This document shows positions 42,284 through 52,300 of a stretch of DNA of 64,000 nucleotides, in pieces. The stretch covers positions 62,001 through 126,000 of the forward strand of contig NZ_JACRUI010000003.1 in assembly GCF_014305095.1 (NCBI RefSeq), written 5' to 3'. The DNA is from Flavobacterium kayseriense (GTDB lineage: Bacteria > Bacteroidota > Bacteroidia > Flavobacteriales > Flavobacteriaceae). The position numbers and the translations under genes are program-made. Each line of letters opens with the position of its first letter. Within the stretch, counting starts at the first letter, position 1. The notes beneath the pieces are model-generated. The model searched no databases. It saw only the letters and a program-made list of their open reading frames with translations, and was not told the DNA's origin.

Positions 42284-42682
42284 TTATAGTTTCGTTTCTT
42301 GGACATTATTTATAATCCATTCTTTAGCTTTTTCTTTTTCAGATAATTCAAAATATCTCAAATTTGCCTTTGTAAAAGGTTTCATTATTGAAAGCATACA
42401 CTTTTCCCATTTTTTATCGCCCACAATTGCAATAGTCTCTATATCATCGGAGTGAGTAAATTTCATATTACCATAATTAATTTCAATTATACCGTCTTCC
42501 CAAAAACCAGTTGAATTTGAGATTGAACCATCATCCATTTCAAAATACCAGCGCACTTTTTTACCTGTATTTATAATATTATGAATAAACGGATGAATTT
42601 TTTCATAATCTTTTATACCCAATAAGTCGTTGGCTTTTGTAGCTATAATATTCTCTCCGGTAAAATCTAAAAGCTGTAACAT
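42284..42682 (-). CDS. SpoIIAA-like (STAS-related) cytoplasmic protein
   Basis: A 132-residue protein without signal peptide. The fold pattern FTGENIIATKANDLLGIKDY, KVRWYFEMDDG and ...FELSEKEKAKEWI matches the SpoIIAA-like family, often single-domain STAS relatives of unknown ligand. Adjacent to MgtC and bestrophin genes, which suggests an ion or envelope stress theme. Confidence 0.78.
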   Translation of the reverse strand: MLQLLDFTGENIIATKANDLLGIKDYEKIHPFIHNIINTGKKVRWYFEMDDGSISNSTGFWEDGIIEINYGNMKFTHSDDIETIAIVGDKKWEKCMLSIMKPFTKANLRYFELSEKEKAKEWIINNVQETKL

Positions 42683-42737
42683 AATTCAACTATTTTTAAA
42701 GTTTAGAACTCTTTAATTCCTTAAAATAACTCTTAGC

Positions 42738-43607
42738 TTACATGATGTAAAACGATTTTGGCTTTTCTACAATTGGCAAATCTGTATCGCCTATCAATTC
42801 TTTAATATTTATTTCTATTGTTATTGCAAGACTTGTCATTGGAATGTCGGTTGTTACATTTTCGAACGGATCTTGTAATATAATTGCCGTTCGTTCTATG
42901 GCTATAAATATTATAGGTATCAAAGCTGTTAAAAATATTTCTACTAAAACATATATATCATCTAACCCAAATGGTAAAAGCGTGGCAAAAACATAAATAA
43001 AAAAATGTACCAATAAGCTGTATGATTTTGGAAAAACGGTGTTTTTAATACGTTCGCATTTTCCCATAGAGTCGCACAAGCGACTTAAAGTACTGTCAAT
43101 CTGTATTTGCTTGAAATCGCTAATTTCTAGTTTAGATAGTGCTTCACTATGTTGATTAATTATTGCATTTGGGATGTTGTTTTTTGATAATTTATGTTCT
43201 TTAACATAGTCGTATACTTTTTTTGAATACGATAATTTTCGCAACGATTCTCCTAAAACATAACACCAAATTATTTGACGGTACGCAAAATCCTGCACAA
43301 TTTTAGTGTCTTTTTCTGGTAAAAATTGCTTTACTTGACGTATTAAAGTTCTTGAATCGTTTACTATTGCACCCCAAATTATTCTTGCTTCCCACCATCT
43401 TTCATAAGCTTGGGCTGTTCTAAAAGCCAGTAATAATGATAATGCAGTTCCGATTATGGCACTCATAGCAATTGGTATTTCTATTTTTGACAGAAAACCG
43501 TACTGGTCAGCAATTCCTACTACTATAGCATAGATTAGAATGGCAGTTATGTCAAATTTTATTTGTTTCAAAAATGTGAATATTGATATTCTTTTATTTA
43601 ATAGCAT
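42738..43607 (-). CDS. bestrophin-family membrane channel
   Basis: A 289-residue protein with four membrane helices and the bestrophin/RFP-TM signature RTAQAYERWWEARIIWG (about 63-79) and FGLDDIYVLVEIFLTALIPI. Prokaryotic bestrophins form pentameric cation or anion channels. Last residues (PKSFYIM) complete a normal-length protein. In the same minus-strand run as the LtaS-like gene. Confidence 0.88.
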   Translation of the reverse strand: MLLNKRISIFTFLKQIKFDITAILIYAIVVGIADQYGFLSKIEIPIAMSAIIGTALSLLLAFRTAQAYERWWEARIIWGAIVNDSRTLIRQVKQFLPEKDTKIVQDFAYRQIIWCYVLGESLRKLSYSKKVYDYVKEHKLSKNNIPNAIINQHSEALSKLEISDFKQIQIDSTLSRLCDSMGKCERIKNTVFPKSYSLLVHFFIYVFATLLPFGLDDIYVLVEIFLTALIPIIFIAIERTAIILQDPFENVTTDIPMTSLAITIEINIKELIGDTDLPIVEKPKSFYIM

Positions 43608-43668
43608 AAATTAATTTTTTAATTATTTAGACAAAATCCATCTAGAACAAAAACATAATCATTTATAA

Positions 43669-45630
43669 TTAATTACTTTGTTTCATCTTACCATTTTTGA
43701 ATCGTTCACTCGCAGTTTGGTAATAAGAAACAGTTAATTTTTCTAAATCAATTAAATTTTTATTTTCTATTTTTTTCATTATTTTCTTTTCTGCATCCCA
43801 TATATAATTATTTACTTTTTTTCGGTCATTTATTTCTGTAAAATATTTATTCTTTAATAATCCTAATGTTCTATAATTTCCAATTAAAGCTCTTTCTTCA
43901 TTAGGTTTCATTATATTAATATCTTTGCCATAAAGTTCTGTTTGATAATTCCAATTCAAATATCCAAATACTGTTGGCATTAGGTCAATTTGCGATACAA
44001 GTTTATTGATTTTTTGTTTTTGATTATTCAAATTGTAAATCATTGCTGGAATATGATGATTTTCAATATTTATTTCCCATTTACCAGCACTATTGGCACA
44101 ATGGTCAGCAACAATTACAAAAATTGTATTTGAAAACCAAGGTTTTGTTTTCGCTTTTTTGATATATTGTCCTAAAGCAAAATCAGTATATTTTACTGCA
44201 CTTTCTCTACTTCCTTGTACCATATTTATTCTTCCATTAGGAAATGAATAGGGTTTATGGTTAGATGTTGTCATTATAAATTGAAAAAAAGGTTTGTTTT
44301 TTTTTGAATTTATATTGGCATATTTTATAGATTGAGTATAACTATCTTCATCACAAATTCCCCAAGCATTTTCAAATGTTACTTCGTTGTCTTCTATTGC
44401 AAATCGTTTTGTTTTAATATTATCAGATAGCGGATTTCCTCTGTTTCTATCTATTATATTAAACCCTTGACCGCCAAAAAAAGTGTTCATATTATCAAAA
44501 TAGCCATCGCCTCCATATATAAAACTTAAATCATAATTTTTCTTTTTTAATATCGTAGCTATTGAAAATATACTTTCATTATTTGGTCTTCTTACAATAC
44601 TGTTTCCTGGTGTTGGTGGAACGCAGAGTGTGAGTGCTTCCATACCTCGAACAGTTCTTGTACCTGTAGCATACATATTAGTAAAGAATATGCTGTTTTT
44701 TGCTAATGCTTCATAATTAGGTGTTAGATTTTGTTGGTTTCCAAATTGTTTTAAAAAATCGGCACTAAAACTTTCAATAGCAATTAAAACTATGTTAGGG
44801 GCTTGTTCTTTTGAGCCACTTACGTTTCTTGTAATCGCATCTTTTTCTTGATTTGTAAATTCTTGATTGTTTTGAAGCAATTCCTTTTTTACTATTTTAT
44901 ATGCTTCTTTGTTAGGCAATGTTTTATAAAATGTTGTATAATCTAACTCGTTTGAATGCAATGCTGAAAAAAAAGAGAAAACACCATTTTTGCTTAATTC
45001 ATTTTCATAATTATTGATACTCCATTCTGCAAGTTTATTTTTTGCAAAAAAAGCGAAAAGTAATGTTACTAGTAATAAAGGTAAAACATTAAAAAGCCTT
45101 TCTTTAAATTTTGGTTTTTCTGTGAATGTTTCCCTAAAAACATTTTTCTTCTTATAAATGACATATATAATGAAGATTAAAGTAAATAGAACCAAAATTA
45201 TTAATGGGATTGGATAGGATTGATTTATATTTTCAAAAACTTCATAAGTATATATTAAATAATCAACAGCAATAAAGTTAAACCTTGTATTGAATTCCTC
45301 CCAAAATGGAAATTCCGCAACAAAAGAAAAAATACTAATGAATAGTAAAATACCCATTAAAAAATAAGTAATTACCTTATCAAGTATGCTACCGACAAGT
45401 TTTGAAGGTAAAGCAAGTAGATATGAATAATAAATTGTAGAAAAAAACAAAGCTACTGATAGGTCAAAGAAAAATCCTAAACTGAAAATTTTGATAATTG
45501 AAATAAGAGAAAAATCAATATCATCAAATGATAAAGCATAAAGGGAAATTCTTATCCCGAAAGAAATCAGAACATAAGTTGATATAAATGAATATAGTAA
45601 TGAAAATCGTTTGTTAAATATATTTTTCAT
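43669..45630 (-). CDS. LtaS-like sulfatase-fold membrane phosphotransferase
   Basis: A 653-residue inner-membrane enzyme: five N-terminal helices (1-165), then an extracytoplasmic alkaline-phosphatase-fold domain starting APNIVLIAIESFSADFLKQF, with nucleophile Thr in GTRTVRGMEAL and metal ligands in FVIVADHCANS and IENHHIPAMIY. The family includes lipoteichoic acid synthase and phosphoethanolamine/phosphoglycerol transferases. In a Gram-negative host it probably adds a phospho-group to a surface glycan or lipid; the substrate is unknown. A PAP2 phosphatase is the next gene upstream. Confidence 0.88.
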   Translation of the reverse strand: MKNIFNKRFSLLYSFISTYVLISFGIRISLYALSFDDIDFSLISIIKIFSLGFFFDLSVALFFSTIYYSYLLALPSKLVGSILDKVITYFLMGILLFISIFSFVAEFPFWEEFNTRFNFIAVDYLIYTYEVFENINQSYPIPLIILVLFTLIFIIYVIYKKKNVFRETFTEKPKFKERLFNVLPLLLVTLLFAFFAKNKLAEWSINNYENELSKNGVFSFFSALHSNELDYTTFYKTLPNKEAYKIVKKELLQNNQEFTNQEKDAITRNVSGSKEQAPNIVLIAIESFSADFLKQFGNQQNLTPNYEALAKNSIFFTNMYATGTRTVRGMEALTLCVPPTPGNSIVRRPNNESIFSIATILKKKNYDLSFIYGGDGYFDNMNTFFGGQGFNIIDRNRGNPLSDNIKTKRFAIEDNEVTFENAWGICDEDSYTQSIKYANINSKKNKPFFQFIMTTSNHKPYSFPNGRINMVQGSRESAVKYTDFALGQYIKKAKTKPWFSNTIFVIVADHCANSAGKWEINIENHHIPAMIYNLNNQKQKINKLVSQIDLMPTVFGYLNWNYQTELYGKDINIMKPNEERALIGNYRTLGLLKNKYFTEINDRKKVNNYIWDAEKKIMKKIENKNLIDLEKLTVSYYQTASERFKNGKMKQSN

Positions 45631-45909
45631 TTTTTTAAATTGTATTTTTAGTTATGAGAATCCAGAGACCATTTCTCCTTCATCTTTTATTAAAAGAAAT
45701 ATACTTCCTAAAAGCATTGCCTAATCGATTCTACTGCCTTGAAATAGTTTTTAAAATCATCAATGATACTGGCAGTTTGGGATAGGTTTAAGTTTTTTAA
45801 AGACTTCATTGCAGATGTTGGGTATTTCTTTCGTTTTAGAATGTTTGTAATCTTTTTATTTTTACTATATATAAAACATAAGTATTTGATTTTAAATAAA
45901 AAGAACTAT
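45631..45909. other. gene-poor stretch with decayed ORFs
   Basis: Minus-strand pieces: MKSLKNLNLSQTASIIDDFK then NYFKAVESIRQCF (stop), and MLLGSIFLLIKDEGEMVSGF (45652-45717, stop). They look like parts of one broken gene separated by a frameshift. The first piece shares NLxLSxTASII with the remnant at 47940-48086. Confidence 0.4.
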
Positions 45910-46542
45910 TTATTCCCAAAGTTGTGGGATTTTTTTCCTCTGTTTTTTATTAACCCATTTATTCAATTTGTAGGAAAGATAAGCTGATCCGCTTCCTATG
46001 ATTGCGCCAGCTAAAACGTCACTTGGATAGTGAACACCCAATACCATACGAGAATAGCTTACTGCACTTGCCCACGCAAACGAAGGAGCAATAATGTACC
46101 ATTTTGGATACGCCATACTCAAGGAAGTGGCAGTTGCAAAAGCTAAAGAAGCGTGCCCTGATGGGAAAGAAGGTCCGGTTGCTGTTGTAACTTGCTCAAT
46201 ATCTGGATAAGTTACAAATGGTCGTTCTCTATTTACTGTTTTTTTTAAAGCAAATGTTATAAATCCTGAAGCCAAAAAGGCTTCTCCAATAAAAATAGCT
46301 TTCTTTTTGACTGTACTATCTTTCATTATCAATCCGACAGAGTACATAATAATTGGAGTTCCAATACTTACAGGAGCTAGACTATTTGTAATTCCTTTTA
46401 ATGCTGGATCCAGTGATTTGTTCCTATTATGATTTATGTTTCTTAAAACATCAATGTCTAAATTCTGGGCATTTGCAAAATTTATGCAAAAAAACAACAC
46501 CACTAAATTGGTTATTTGTAACAAATTTATTTTGTTTTTCAT
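45910..46542 (-). CDS. PAP2-family membrane phosphatase
   Basis: A 210-residue protein with signal peptide (1-25) and the three phosphatase motifs of the PAP2 family: KKTVNRERP (K-x6-RP), PSFPSGHAS (PSGH) and SRMVLGVHYPSD (SR-x5-H-x3-D). These enzymes remove phosphate from lipid phosphates or undecaprenyl diphosphate at the membrane. Together with the LtaS-like gene it suggests envelope modification in this block. Confidence 0.9.
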   Translation of the reverse strand: MKNKINLLQITNLVVLFFCINFANAQNLDIDVLRNINHNRNKSLDPALKGITNSLAPVSIGTPIIMYSVGLIMKDSTVKKKAIFIGEAFLASGFITFALKKTVNRERPFVTYPDIEQVTTATGPSFPSGHASLAFATATSLSMAYPKWYIIAPSFAWASAVSYSRMVLGVHYPSDVLAGAIIGSGSAYLSYKLNKWVNKKQRKKIPQLWE

Positions 46543-46616
46543 TCTTCTGTCTTTTTAATCAAAGTTTTTATAATGCAAATGAGTACAGAAAATAATACTC
46601 ATTTATGTTCTGTTTT

Positions 46617-46830
46617 TTAATGCTTGTGCTCTAGATCGTGCGAATAGCCGTGTTCTTAATCTTCGGCAGACATTTCTTTCGCTTTAGCGTTTATGAACAT
46701 CATCAAAATGATTTTCTGAATCATTGTGAGTAGAACAACCTGATTGTTTGTTTGGTGATTTATTTTTTCTTCCTGTCTGCACCAAAGCTGTTTACTGTTT
46801 GCATCGTATTTGTGTTGGTGTTTCTTTTTT
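46617..46830 (-). pseudogene. remnant of P1B-2 ATPase N-terminal metal-binding tail
   Basis: The minus strand reads KKHQHKYDANSKQLWCRQEE then KIN, then in other frames SGCSTHNDSENHFDDVHK and, after a stop, EHGYSHDLEHKH. The first piece aligns with PKHKHTYDAQGKMTCCSQEE then KIN, residues 6-28 of the ATPase at 39657-41753. At least two frameshifts and one in-frame TAA break it. The catalytic part is absent, so a second ATPase gene has been deleted here. Confidence 0.65.
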
Positions 46831-46832
46831 AG

Positions 46833-47093
46833 TTATTTATGATTATGTTCTAAATGGTTTTTATTTTCTTCGTGTTCAATTTTTATTAATGACATTTTGC
46901 AAACAGGACATTTTCCAGAAATGTCATAAAATTTCCCTTTTTCACATTTCATAGGGCATTCGTAGACTATCATATGGGCTTCTGCCTTTTTGTGAATATG
47001 AACCTTTTGTACTTTTTTCTCTTCTTTACAGGAAAAAATAATCGTCATTATTGCAATATTTATAATTCCTAGTATGATTAATTTTTTCATCAA
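46833..47093 (-). CDS. lipoprotein with heavy-metal-binding module
   Basis: An 86-residue lipoprotein (signal MMKKLIILGIINIAIM, lipobox IIFSC). The mature part has a His-rich piece (VHIHKKAEAH), the module YECPMKCEKGKFYDISGKCP then VCKMSL, and a His tail (HLEHNHK). The ligand spacing is longer than in the YTCPMHPE copies but like YYCPMHCEGDKVYDKPGSCP of copA. Likely a Cu or Zn binder facing the periplasm. Confidence 0.8.
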   Translation of the reverse strand: MMKKLIILGIINIAIMTIIFSCKEEKKVQKVHIHKKAEAHMIVYECPMKCEKGKFYDISGKCPVCKMSLIKIEHEENKNHLEHNHK

Positions 47094-47181
47094 ATTAGAT
47101 TTAAAATGTTTCTTAAATTATATAAAAGAGAGTGCAAATAGGAATTATTTAAAACCCTAATTTGATCCTTGGTTAATGTTA

Positions 47182-47259
47182 TTATGAAAAAATGGTAGCC
47201 ATTCCAAGCAAACCTGAAAGCATTAATACACACTTCCAACAATTGAGTCTGTTGTTCAT
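47182..47259 (-). CDS. 25-residue ORF, uncertain
   Basis: ATG 47259 to TAA 47182 encodes MNNRLNCWKCVLMLSGLLGM then ATIFS: a CxxC followed by a hydrophobic segment. Could be a small membrane protein; support is only the open frame and its position. Confidence 0.25.
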   Translation of the reverse strand: MNNRLNCWKCVLMLSGLLGMATIFS

Positions 47260-47284
47260 TTTCTAAATTTTTTATATTAAATAG

Positions 47285-47959
47285 TTATTTAAAACTGGCA
47301 ATACTATTAATAGTCAGTGCCACAATAATTGTATTGAACGCAAATGAAATTAGACTGTGCAACAAAACAAATCTTCTGATAACCTTTGAGCTTACTTGGA
47401 CATCTGAAACTTGAAATGTCATACCAATTACGAATGAGAAATAGGCGAAATCAATATAATCAGGCTCCTCCTTACACGGAAATTTGATACCTCCAACATT
47501 ACTACCCGTTTTTAATTGATTATGGTCGTGATATAAGTGTGCATACCGAATTGTAAAAATTGTATGAAGCAATGTCCACGACACTAAAATGGGCGATAAT
47601 GAAACGATTGCATCAAATATTCTGTTAAAGGACGATTCTTCTGTACCTTTTAAAAGGAGTAAAGTACCAAACAAACTAACACAAACAGCAATGAGCACTA
47701 TCGTAAAAATCACTTTAAGTCCATCATCCTGACGCTCTACCACCTCACATAGATCTTTATTTGTGGTAGTAAAAAACAATGCCCAGCTAAATATAATTAG
47801 AGAAAAACAAAAGAGATCCCAGGATAAAATTATCCTGTTTTTAATATCAATTTTAAAAAACAGTAAAATGAAATACAACAATAATGATAAGGTAAGACAA
47901 ATTATTATCTTTTTTATTCCGCTAGTATTTCGCAGAAAACTATATTTTGTTGTTTTCAT
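47285..47959 (-). CDS. DUF1345 membrane protein
   Basis: I take ATG 47959 (MKTTKYSFLRNTSG); the track start upstream is a TTG. About 224 residues with five or six membrane helices and the DUF1345 pattern EEPDYIDFAYFSFVIGMTFQ then VSDVQVSS. Function of the family unknown. It overlaps a decayed ORF at 47940-48086. Confidence 0.82.
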   Translation of the reverse strand: MKTTKYSFLRNTSGIKKIIICLTLSLLLYFILLFFKIDIKNRIILSWDLFCFSLIIFSWALFFTTTNKDLCEVVERQDDGLKVIFTIVLIAVCVSLFGTLLLLKGTEESSFNRIFDAIVSLSPILVSWTLLHTIFTIRYAHLYHDHNQLKTGSNVGGIKFPCKEEPDYIDFAYFSFVIGMTFQVSDVQVSSKVIRRFVLLHSLISFAFNTIIVALTINSIASFK

Positions 47960-48086
47960 ATTCAGCAATTAATGATTTTTCTAATATTATTTTGGGGGCA
48001 TAGTCTTCATCAATTAATTTACTATCACAACCGCCAATACAAATAATACTAGCGGTTTTAGATAGTCTTAAGTTTTCTAATGCTTC
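47940..48086 (-). pseudogene. gene fragment without start codon
   Basis: Right after a TAA (48087-48089) the minus strand reads EALENLRLSKTASIICIGGC then DSKLIDEDYAPKIILEKSLI..., ending TAG at 47940, coherent protein-like sequence. The start is missing. Related in part to the piece in 45631-45909. Not identified. Confidence 0.4.
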
Positions 48087-48098
48087 TTAAACTACTTA

Positions 48099-49349
48099 TT
48101 AATGTGTATGCTCACCGCCACCTTTCATAGCAGACAGTAAATAGAAAGCTCCTTTAATTACAATTTTTGCATCGGCAGGAATTGCTTCAACAAATTTCAC
48201 TTCGGTATACCCTAAATCTGTTGTTCCTGGTACAACTTCTATTGCTTTGAAATGTACTTCGTTGTGTCCTTCTTCCTCGCCAACAGCTTCTTCAGAATGT
48301 GCTTCGCCTTCTTTGTGTTCGTGAGCTTCTGCTTTTTTACCTGTGGCTTTTTCTTCGTGTTCTTCCTGGATATAGACAAAGTATTTATCTCCATTTTTTA
48401 CAACAGCATCTTTGGGTAGGGCAGGGACGGTTGCATTTTTAATATTGATATTGGCAGAAACATACATTCCAGAAATTAAATCTTTGGAATCAGCTGGATT
48501 AATTTTGGCGTGAACAGCAACGGTTTTGCTTTCATTTGAAAAGGATTTATTGATACCAAATATTTTTCCTTTAATGGATTTGTTTCCTTGATTAGTCAAA
48601 ATAAAGTCTATCGTTTGCCCCACAGAAATTGATTCCAAATCTTTTTCATAAACGTTTAAGTCCAAGTGCATCTGGCTATTATCTACGACTTCAAAAAGGG
48701 TTATTCCTGTTTCGGCAAATGCTCCTTTGGCAATGCTGATTTTTCCAACATAACCGGATATTGGTGAAACTATCGGTACCAAACTTGATCCGCTTGTACT
48801 CATATTCAGGGCTTGCAATTTGTTTTTTGCAGCTTTTGCTCTGGCTCTTTCAACAGCTAGTTTTGATTTTACTTCCTGAAGTACTTTTCTAGGGTTTACA
48901 TTTTCATCAGTTAATGTCTTCTGGCGATTGTATTCTAATTGCAGGTATTCAATATTGGCAACAGCCGAATTATAATCTTCCTGCATTCCAACTACTTCTA
49001 AATTTTGAATAGTTGCCAGTACTTTTCCTTTGTTTACATACGTGCCTTCTAAAACAAAAATATCCTTAACCGTTCCTCCAATTAAGGTTGAAATGTTACC
49101 CATATTTTGTGGTGGAACTGTCGTATATCCATTGGCTTTAATCACTAAATTAAGATTCCTGTTTTCTACAGAACCTGTTTGAATACCAACTGTTTTGAAT
49201 TGTAAGGCTGTTAATGCTACTTCGTTTTCTGATTTTTCTTCTTCGTGACCTGCTTCTTCTGTTTTCTTTTCTCCACAAGAGGTGAGAAGTAGTAAGAATA
49301 AAGTATTAAGTATTAAGAAAATTTTGAATTTTGAATTTATATTTTTCAT
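48099..49349 (-). CDS. czcB: CzcB-type RND periplasmic adaptor lipoprotein
   Basis: A 416-residue membrane-fusion protein with lipobox LLLTSC (Cys25). Barrel-sandwich (VIKANGYTTVPPQNMGNIST), alpha hairpin (AVANIEYLQLEYNRQKTLTD), beta-barrel (GQTIDFILTNQGNKSIKGKI) and near the C-terminus a His/Glu-rich insert (KKAEAHEHKEGEAHSEEA) that is typical for Zn/Co/Cd binding by CzcB. Tail GGGEHTH. It is 11 nt after the CzcA-TolC gene. Delivers divalent ions to that pump. Confidence 0.92.
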   Translation of the reverse strand: MKNINSKFKIFLILNTLFLLLLTSCGEKKTEEAGHEEEKSENEVALTALQFKTVGIQTGSVENRNLNLVIKANGYTTVPPQNMGNISTLIGGTVKDIFVLEGTYVNKGKVLATIQNLEVVGMQEDYNSAVANIEYLQLEYNRQKTLTDENVNPRKVLQEVKSKLAVERARAKAAKNKLQALNMSTSGSSLVPIVSPISGYVGKISIAKGAFAETGITLFEVVDNSQMHLDLNVYEKDLESISVGQTIDFILTNQGNKSIKGKIFGINKSFSNESKTVAVHAKINPADSKDLISGMYVSANINIKNATVPALPKDAVVKNGDKYFVYIQEEHEEKATGKKAEAHEHKEGEAHSEEAVGEEEGHNEVHFKAIEVVPGTTDLGYTEVKFVEAIPADAKIVIKGAFYLLSAMKGGGEHTH

Positions 49350-49360
49350 TTTGAGAAATT

Positions 49361-52300
49361 TTATTTGTTAGAAATAGATGGAAATTGCAATTGAATAGCA
49401 CTTTGATTATAAGCATTGGTAGCTTCGGCATTTTGCTTTTTGATGTCGATAGCCTGATTCAAAAAACTGATGTAATACCAATAACTCATATCACCATTGG
49501 CATAACTTTTTTGAGCCGTTGCAATTATTTGTTCTGCATATAGCAAACCTTCCTTTTGATAATAATCTAATGCTTTTTGTTGCTTTTCGAAATCATTTTT
49601 CAATTCCTGCATTTGTAATTTCAAAGTCAATTTATTTTTGTCTAATTCTAATTGGGATTGCGAAATACTGATAGCAGATGCTTTAGCTTTAGCTGAATTT
49701 ACCCCACCAAATAAAGGAATTTGTAAACCCGCAGTAAACCCTTGAAAATAAGATTTGGTATCAATGGTTTGTCCAAAATAACCTAATCCTAATTTTGGTG
49801 TTCGCAATGCTTTAAAAGTATTGGCTTCTTTTTGATACACCGAAATTTGCTGTGTATAATAATCGGTTACCAACGTTTCTACTTTGGATTGGTTTTCATT
49901 TGGTTGAAATGAATATTGCATTGGCGTTGTACTATCCGGTACAATATTCTCTTCCGTTTGAATAAAAAATTGTAATTGTTTTTGGTAAATTGCCAAATCA
50001 AATTCGAGTTGCGCTTGCTGTGTTTCTATTTCTTTTGACTTTGCTTTGGCACTGATTACTTCAATTTTTCCGCTTTCGCCTGTTTCAAAACGTAGTTCTG
50101 CATTCTTTAAGAATTTGGAATAAATTTCCAATAAATCTGCATTTAGTTTTTGTACAGAAACACCATATAAATATTGATAGTAGGCGATTGTTACTGCTTT
50201 TTCGATTTCATATTCGGATAATGCTTTTCGTTTTTCAGCTAGTTTCACCAATTCTTCCTGTAATTGACGATTGGCTTTTGTAATTCTTCCAATTGGAAAA
50301 TACTGCTGTATCGAAACATTGCTATCATAATATTTACTATTGAATTGCCCACCCTGATATTGCACTTGCAAAGGATCTGCTTGAAATGCTGTCTTTTTCA
50401 GAACCGTTTGTTTCTCAATTTCCTTATCAGCAATCTTTAAATCAATGTTATTGGTTTTTGCAATTTCGATAGCTTTTTGTAATGAAATAGGCTGGCTATT
50501 TTGAGCAAAAGAAAAACTACTTATCAATAAAACTATTAGGGTAACGATTGGTGTTTTTATTTTTCTTCTTGCTTTAATTCCTTTTTCAAACAATAAATAA
50601 AGTATTGGTAAAACAATCAACGTCAGTAATGTAGCCGATAATAATCCTCCAATAACAACTGTTGCCAATGGTTTTTGAACTTCAGCTCCACCGCTTGTTG
50701 ATAATGCCATTGGCATAAATCCTAAAGAGGCTACAGCGGCTGTCATTAAAACAGGTCGTAAACGTGTTTTTGTCCCTATTAATACTCTTTGTAATGGATC
50801 GGTTATACCTTCAGTTTTAAGTTGATTGAAATAGGAAATCAATACAATTCCGTTCAATACAGCAATACCAAACAAGGCAATAAACCCAATACCTGCTGAT
50901 ATACTAAAAGGCATTCCTCTTAGCCAAAGAGCAAAAACTCCTCCAATTGCAGATAGTGGAATAGCAGTGAATATTAGTCCTGCTTGCTTCATACTTTTGA
51001 AAGTAAAAAACAGCAAAACCATTATCAAGAGTAACGCAGCAGGTACAGCAATTGAAAGTCTCTTACTAGCTTCAATTAAGTTTTCGAATTGTCCTCCATA
51101 AGTAACATAATACCCTGCTGGTAGTTTGAAATCCTTGTCTAATTTTAGTTGAATTTCCTCAACCACACTTTTTATATCTCTACCACGTACATTTAACCCA
51201 ATAGTAATTCGACGCTTACCGTTTTCACGAGAAACCTGAACAGGACCCTGTTCATAAGAGACTGTTGCGACTTGTGAAAGTGGTACTTGTTGTCCGTTTG
51301 GTAAAGGAATAAATAGATTACTCACATCTGTAATATCTGTTCGGCTAGCTGCATCCATTCTCACCACTACATCAAATCGTTTGCTTTCTTCATAGATTTT
51401 ACCTGCGCTTTCTCCTGCAAATGAAGAGCGGATGATTTGGTTGATATCGGTAATATTCAAACCATATAATGCAATTTTATTGTAATCGTATTTTACAGTA
51501 ATTTGCGGTAAGCCTGTTACTTTATCTTGTTTTAAGTCTCCAATACCTTCAATATTATTGACTTTAGCAATCAATTCTTTGGCTTTAGTATCTAAAATTT
51601 CTAAATCGTCACCAAAAATTTTAATGGCTATATCACTTCGGCTTCCGGTCATTAACTCGTTGAATCGCATTTGAATTGGTTGTGAAACTTCAATATTAGC
51701 ACCTGGAATGGTTTCCATTTCTTCTTTCATTGCATTGGCTAAATCTTCCCAATTGTCGTAATCACCTGTCCATTCACTTTTGTCTTTAAGCACAATAATC
51801 AAATCGCCACTTTCTATCGGCATTGGATCGGTTGGGATTTCACCACTTCCAATTTTGGATACTATGGTTTTGATTTCGGGAAATTTTGCTTTTAGAATTT
51901 TTTCATATTCAGTAGTTGTTTTTACCATTTGCGAAAGCGAACTTCCTGTCATTATCGTTGCATTAATAGCTAAATCTCCTTCTTCAATTGTGGGAATAAA
52001 TTCGCCACCCATATTTTGAAAAACTACTATTGCTAGTACAAATAATCCTAATGAAATAGCCAATACTGCTTTTTTGAAACGTAAGGCTTTTTCTAAAAAA
52101 GGAGTGTAAATTCCTTCCAACCAAGCCATCATTCGATCACTGAAATTCGGCTTATGTTCCGTGTTTTTTGATAAAAATAGTGCACTCATCATTGGTACAT
52201 AGGTCAATGACAAAATGAAAGCTCCTGTTATGGCAAAACCTACAGTCATTGCCATTGGACGGAACATTTTTCCTTCAGTTCCTACCAATGCAAGGATTGG

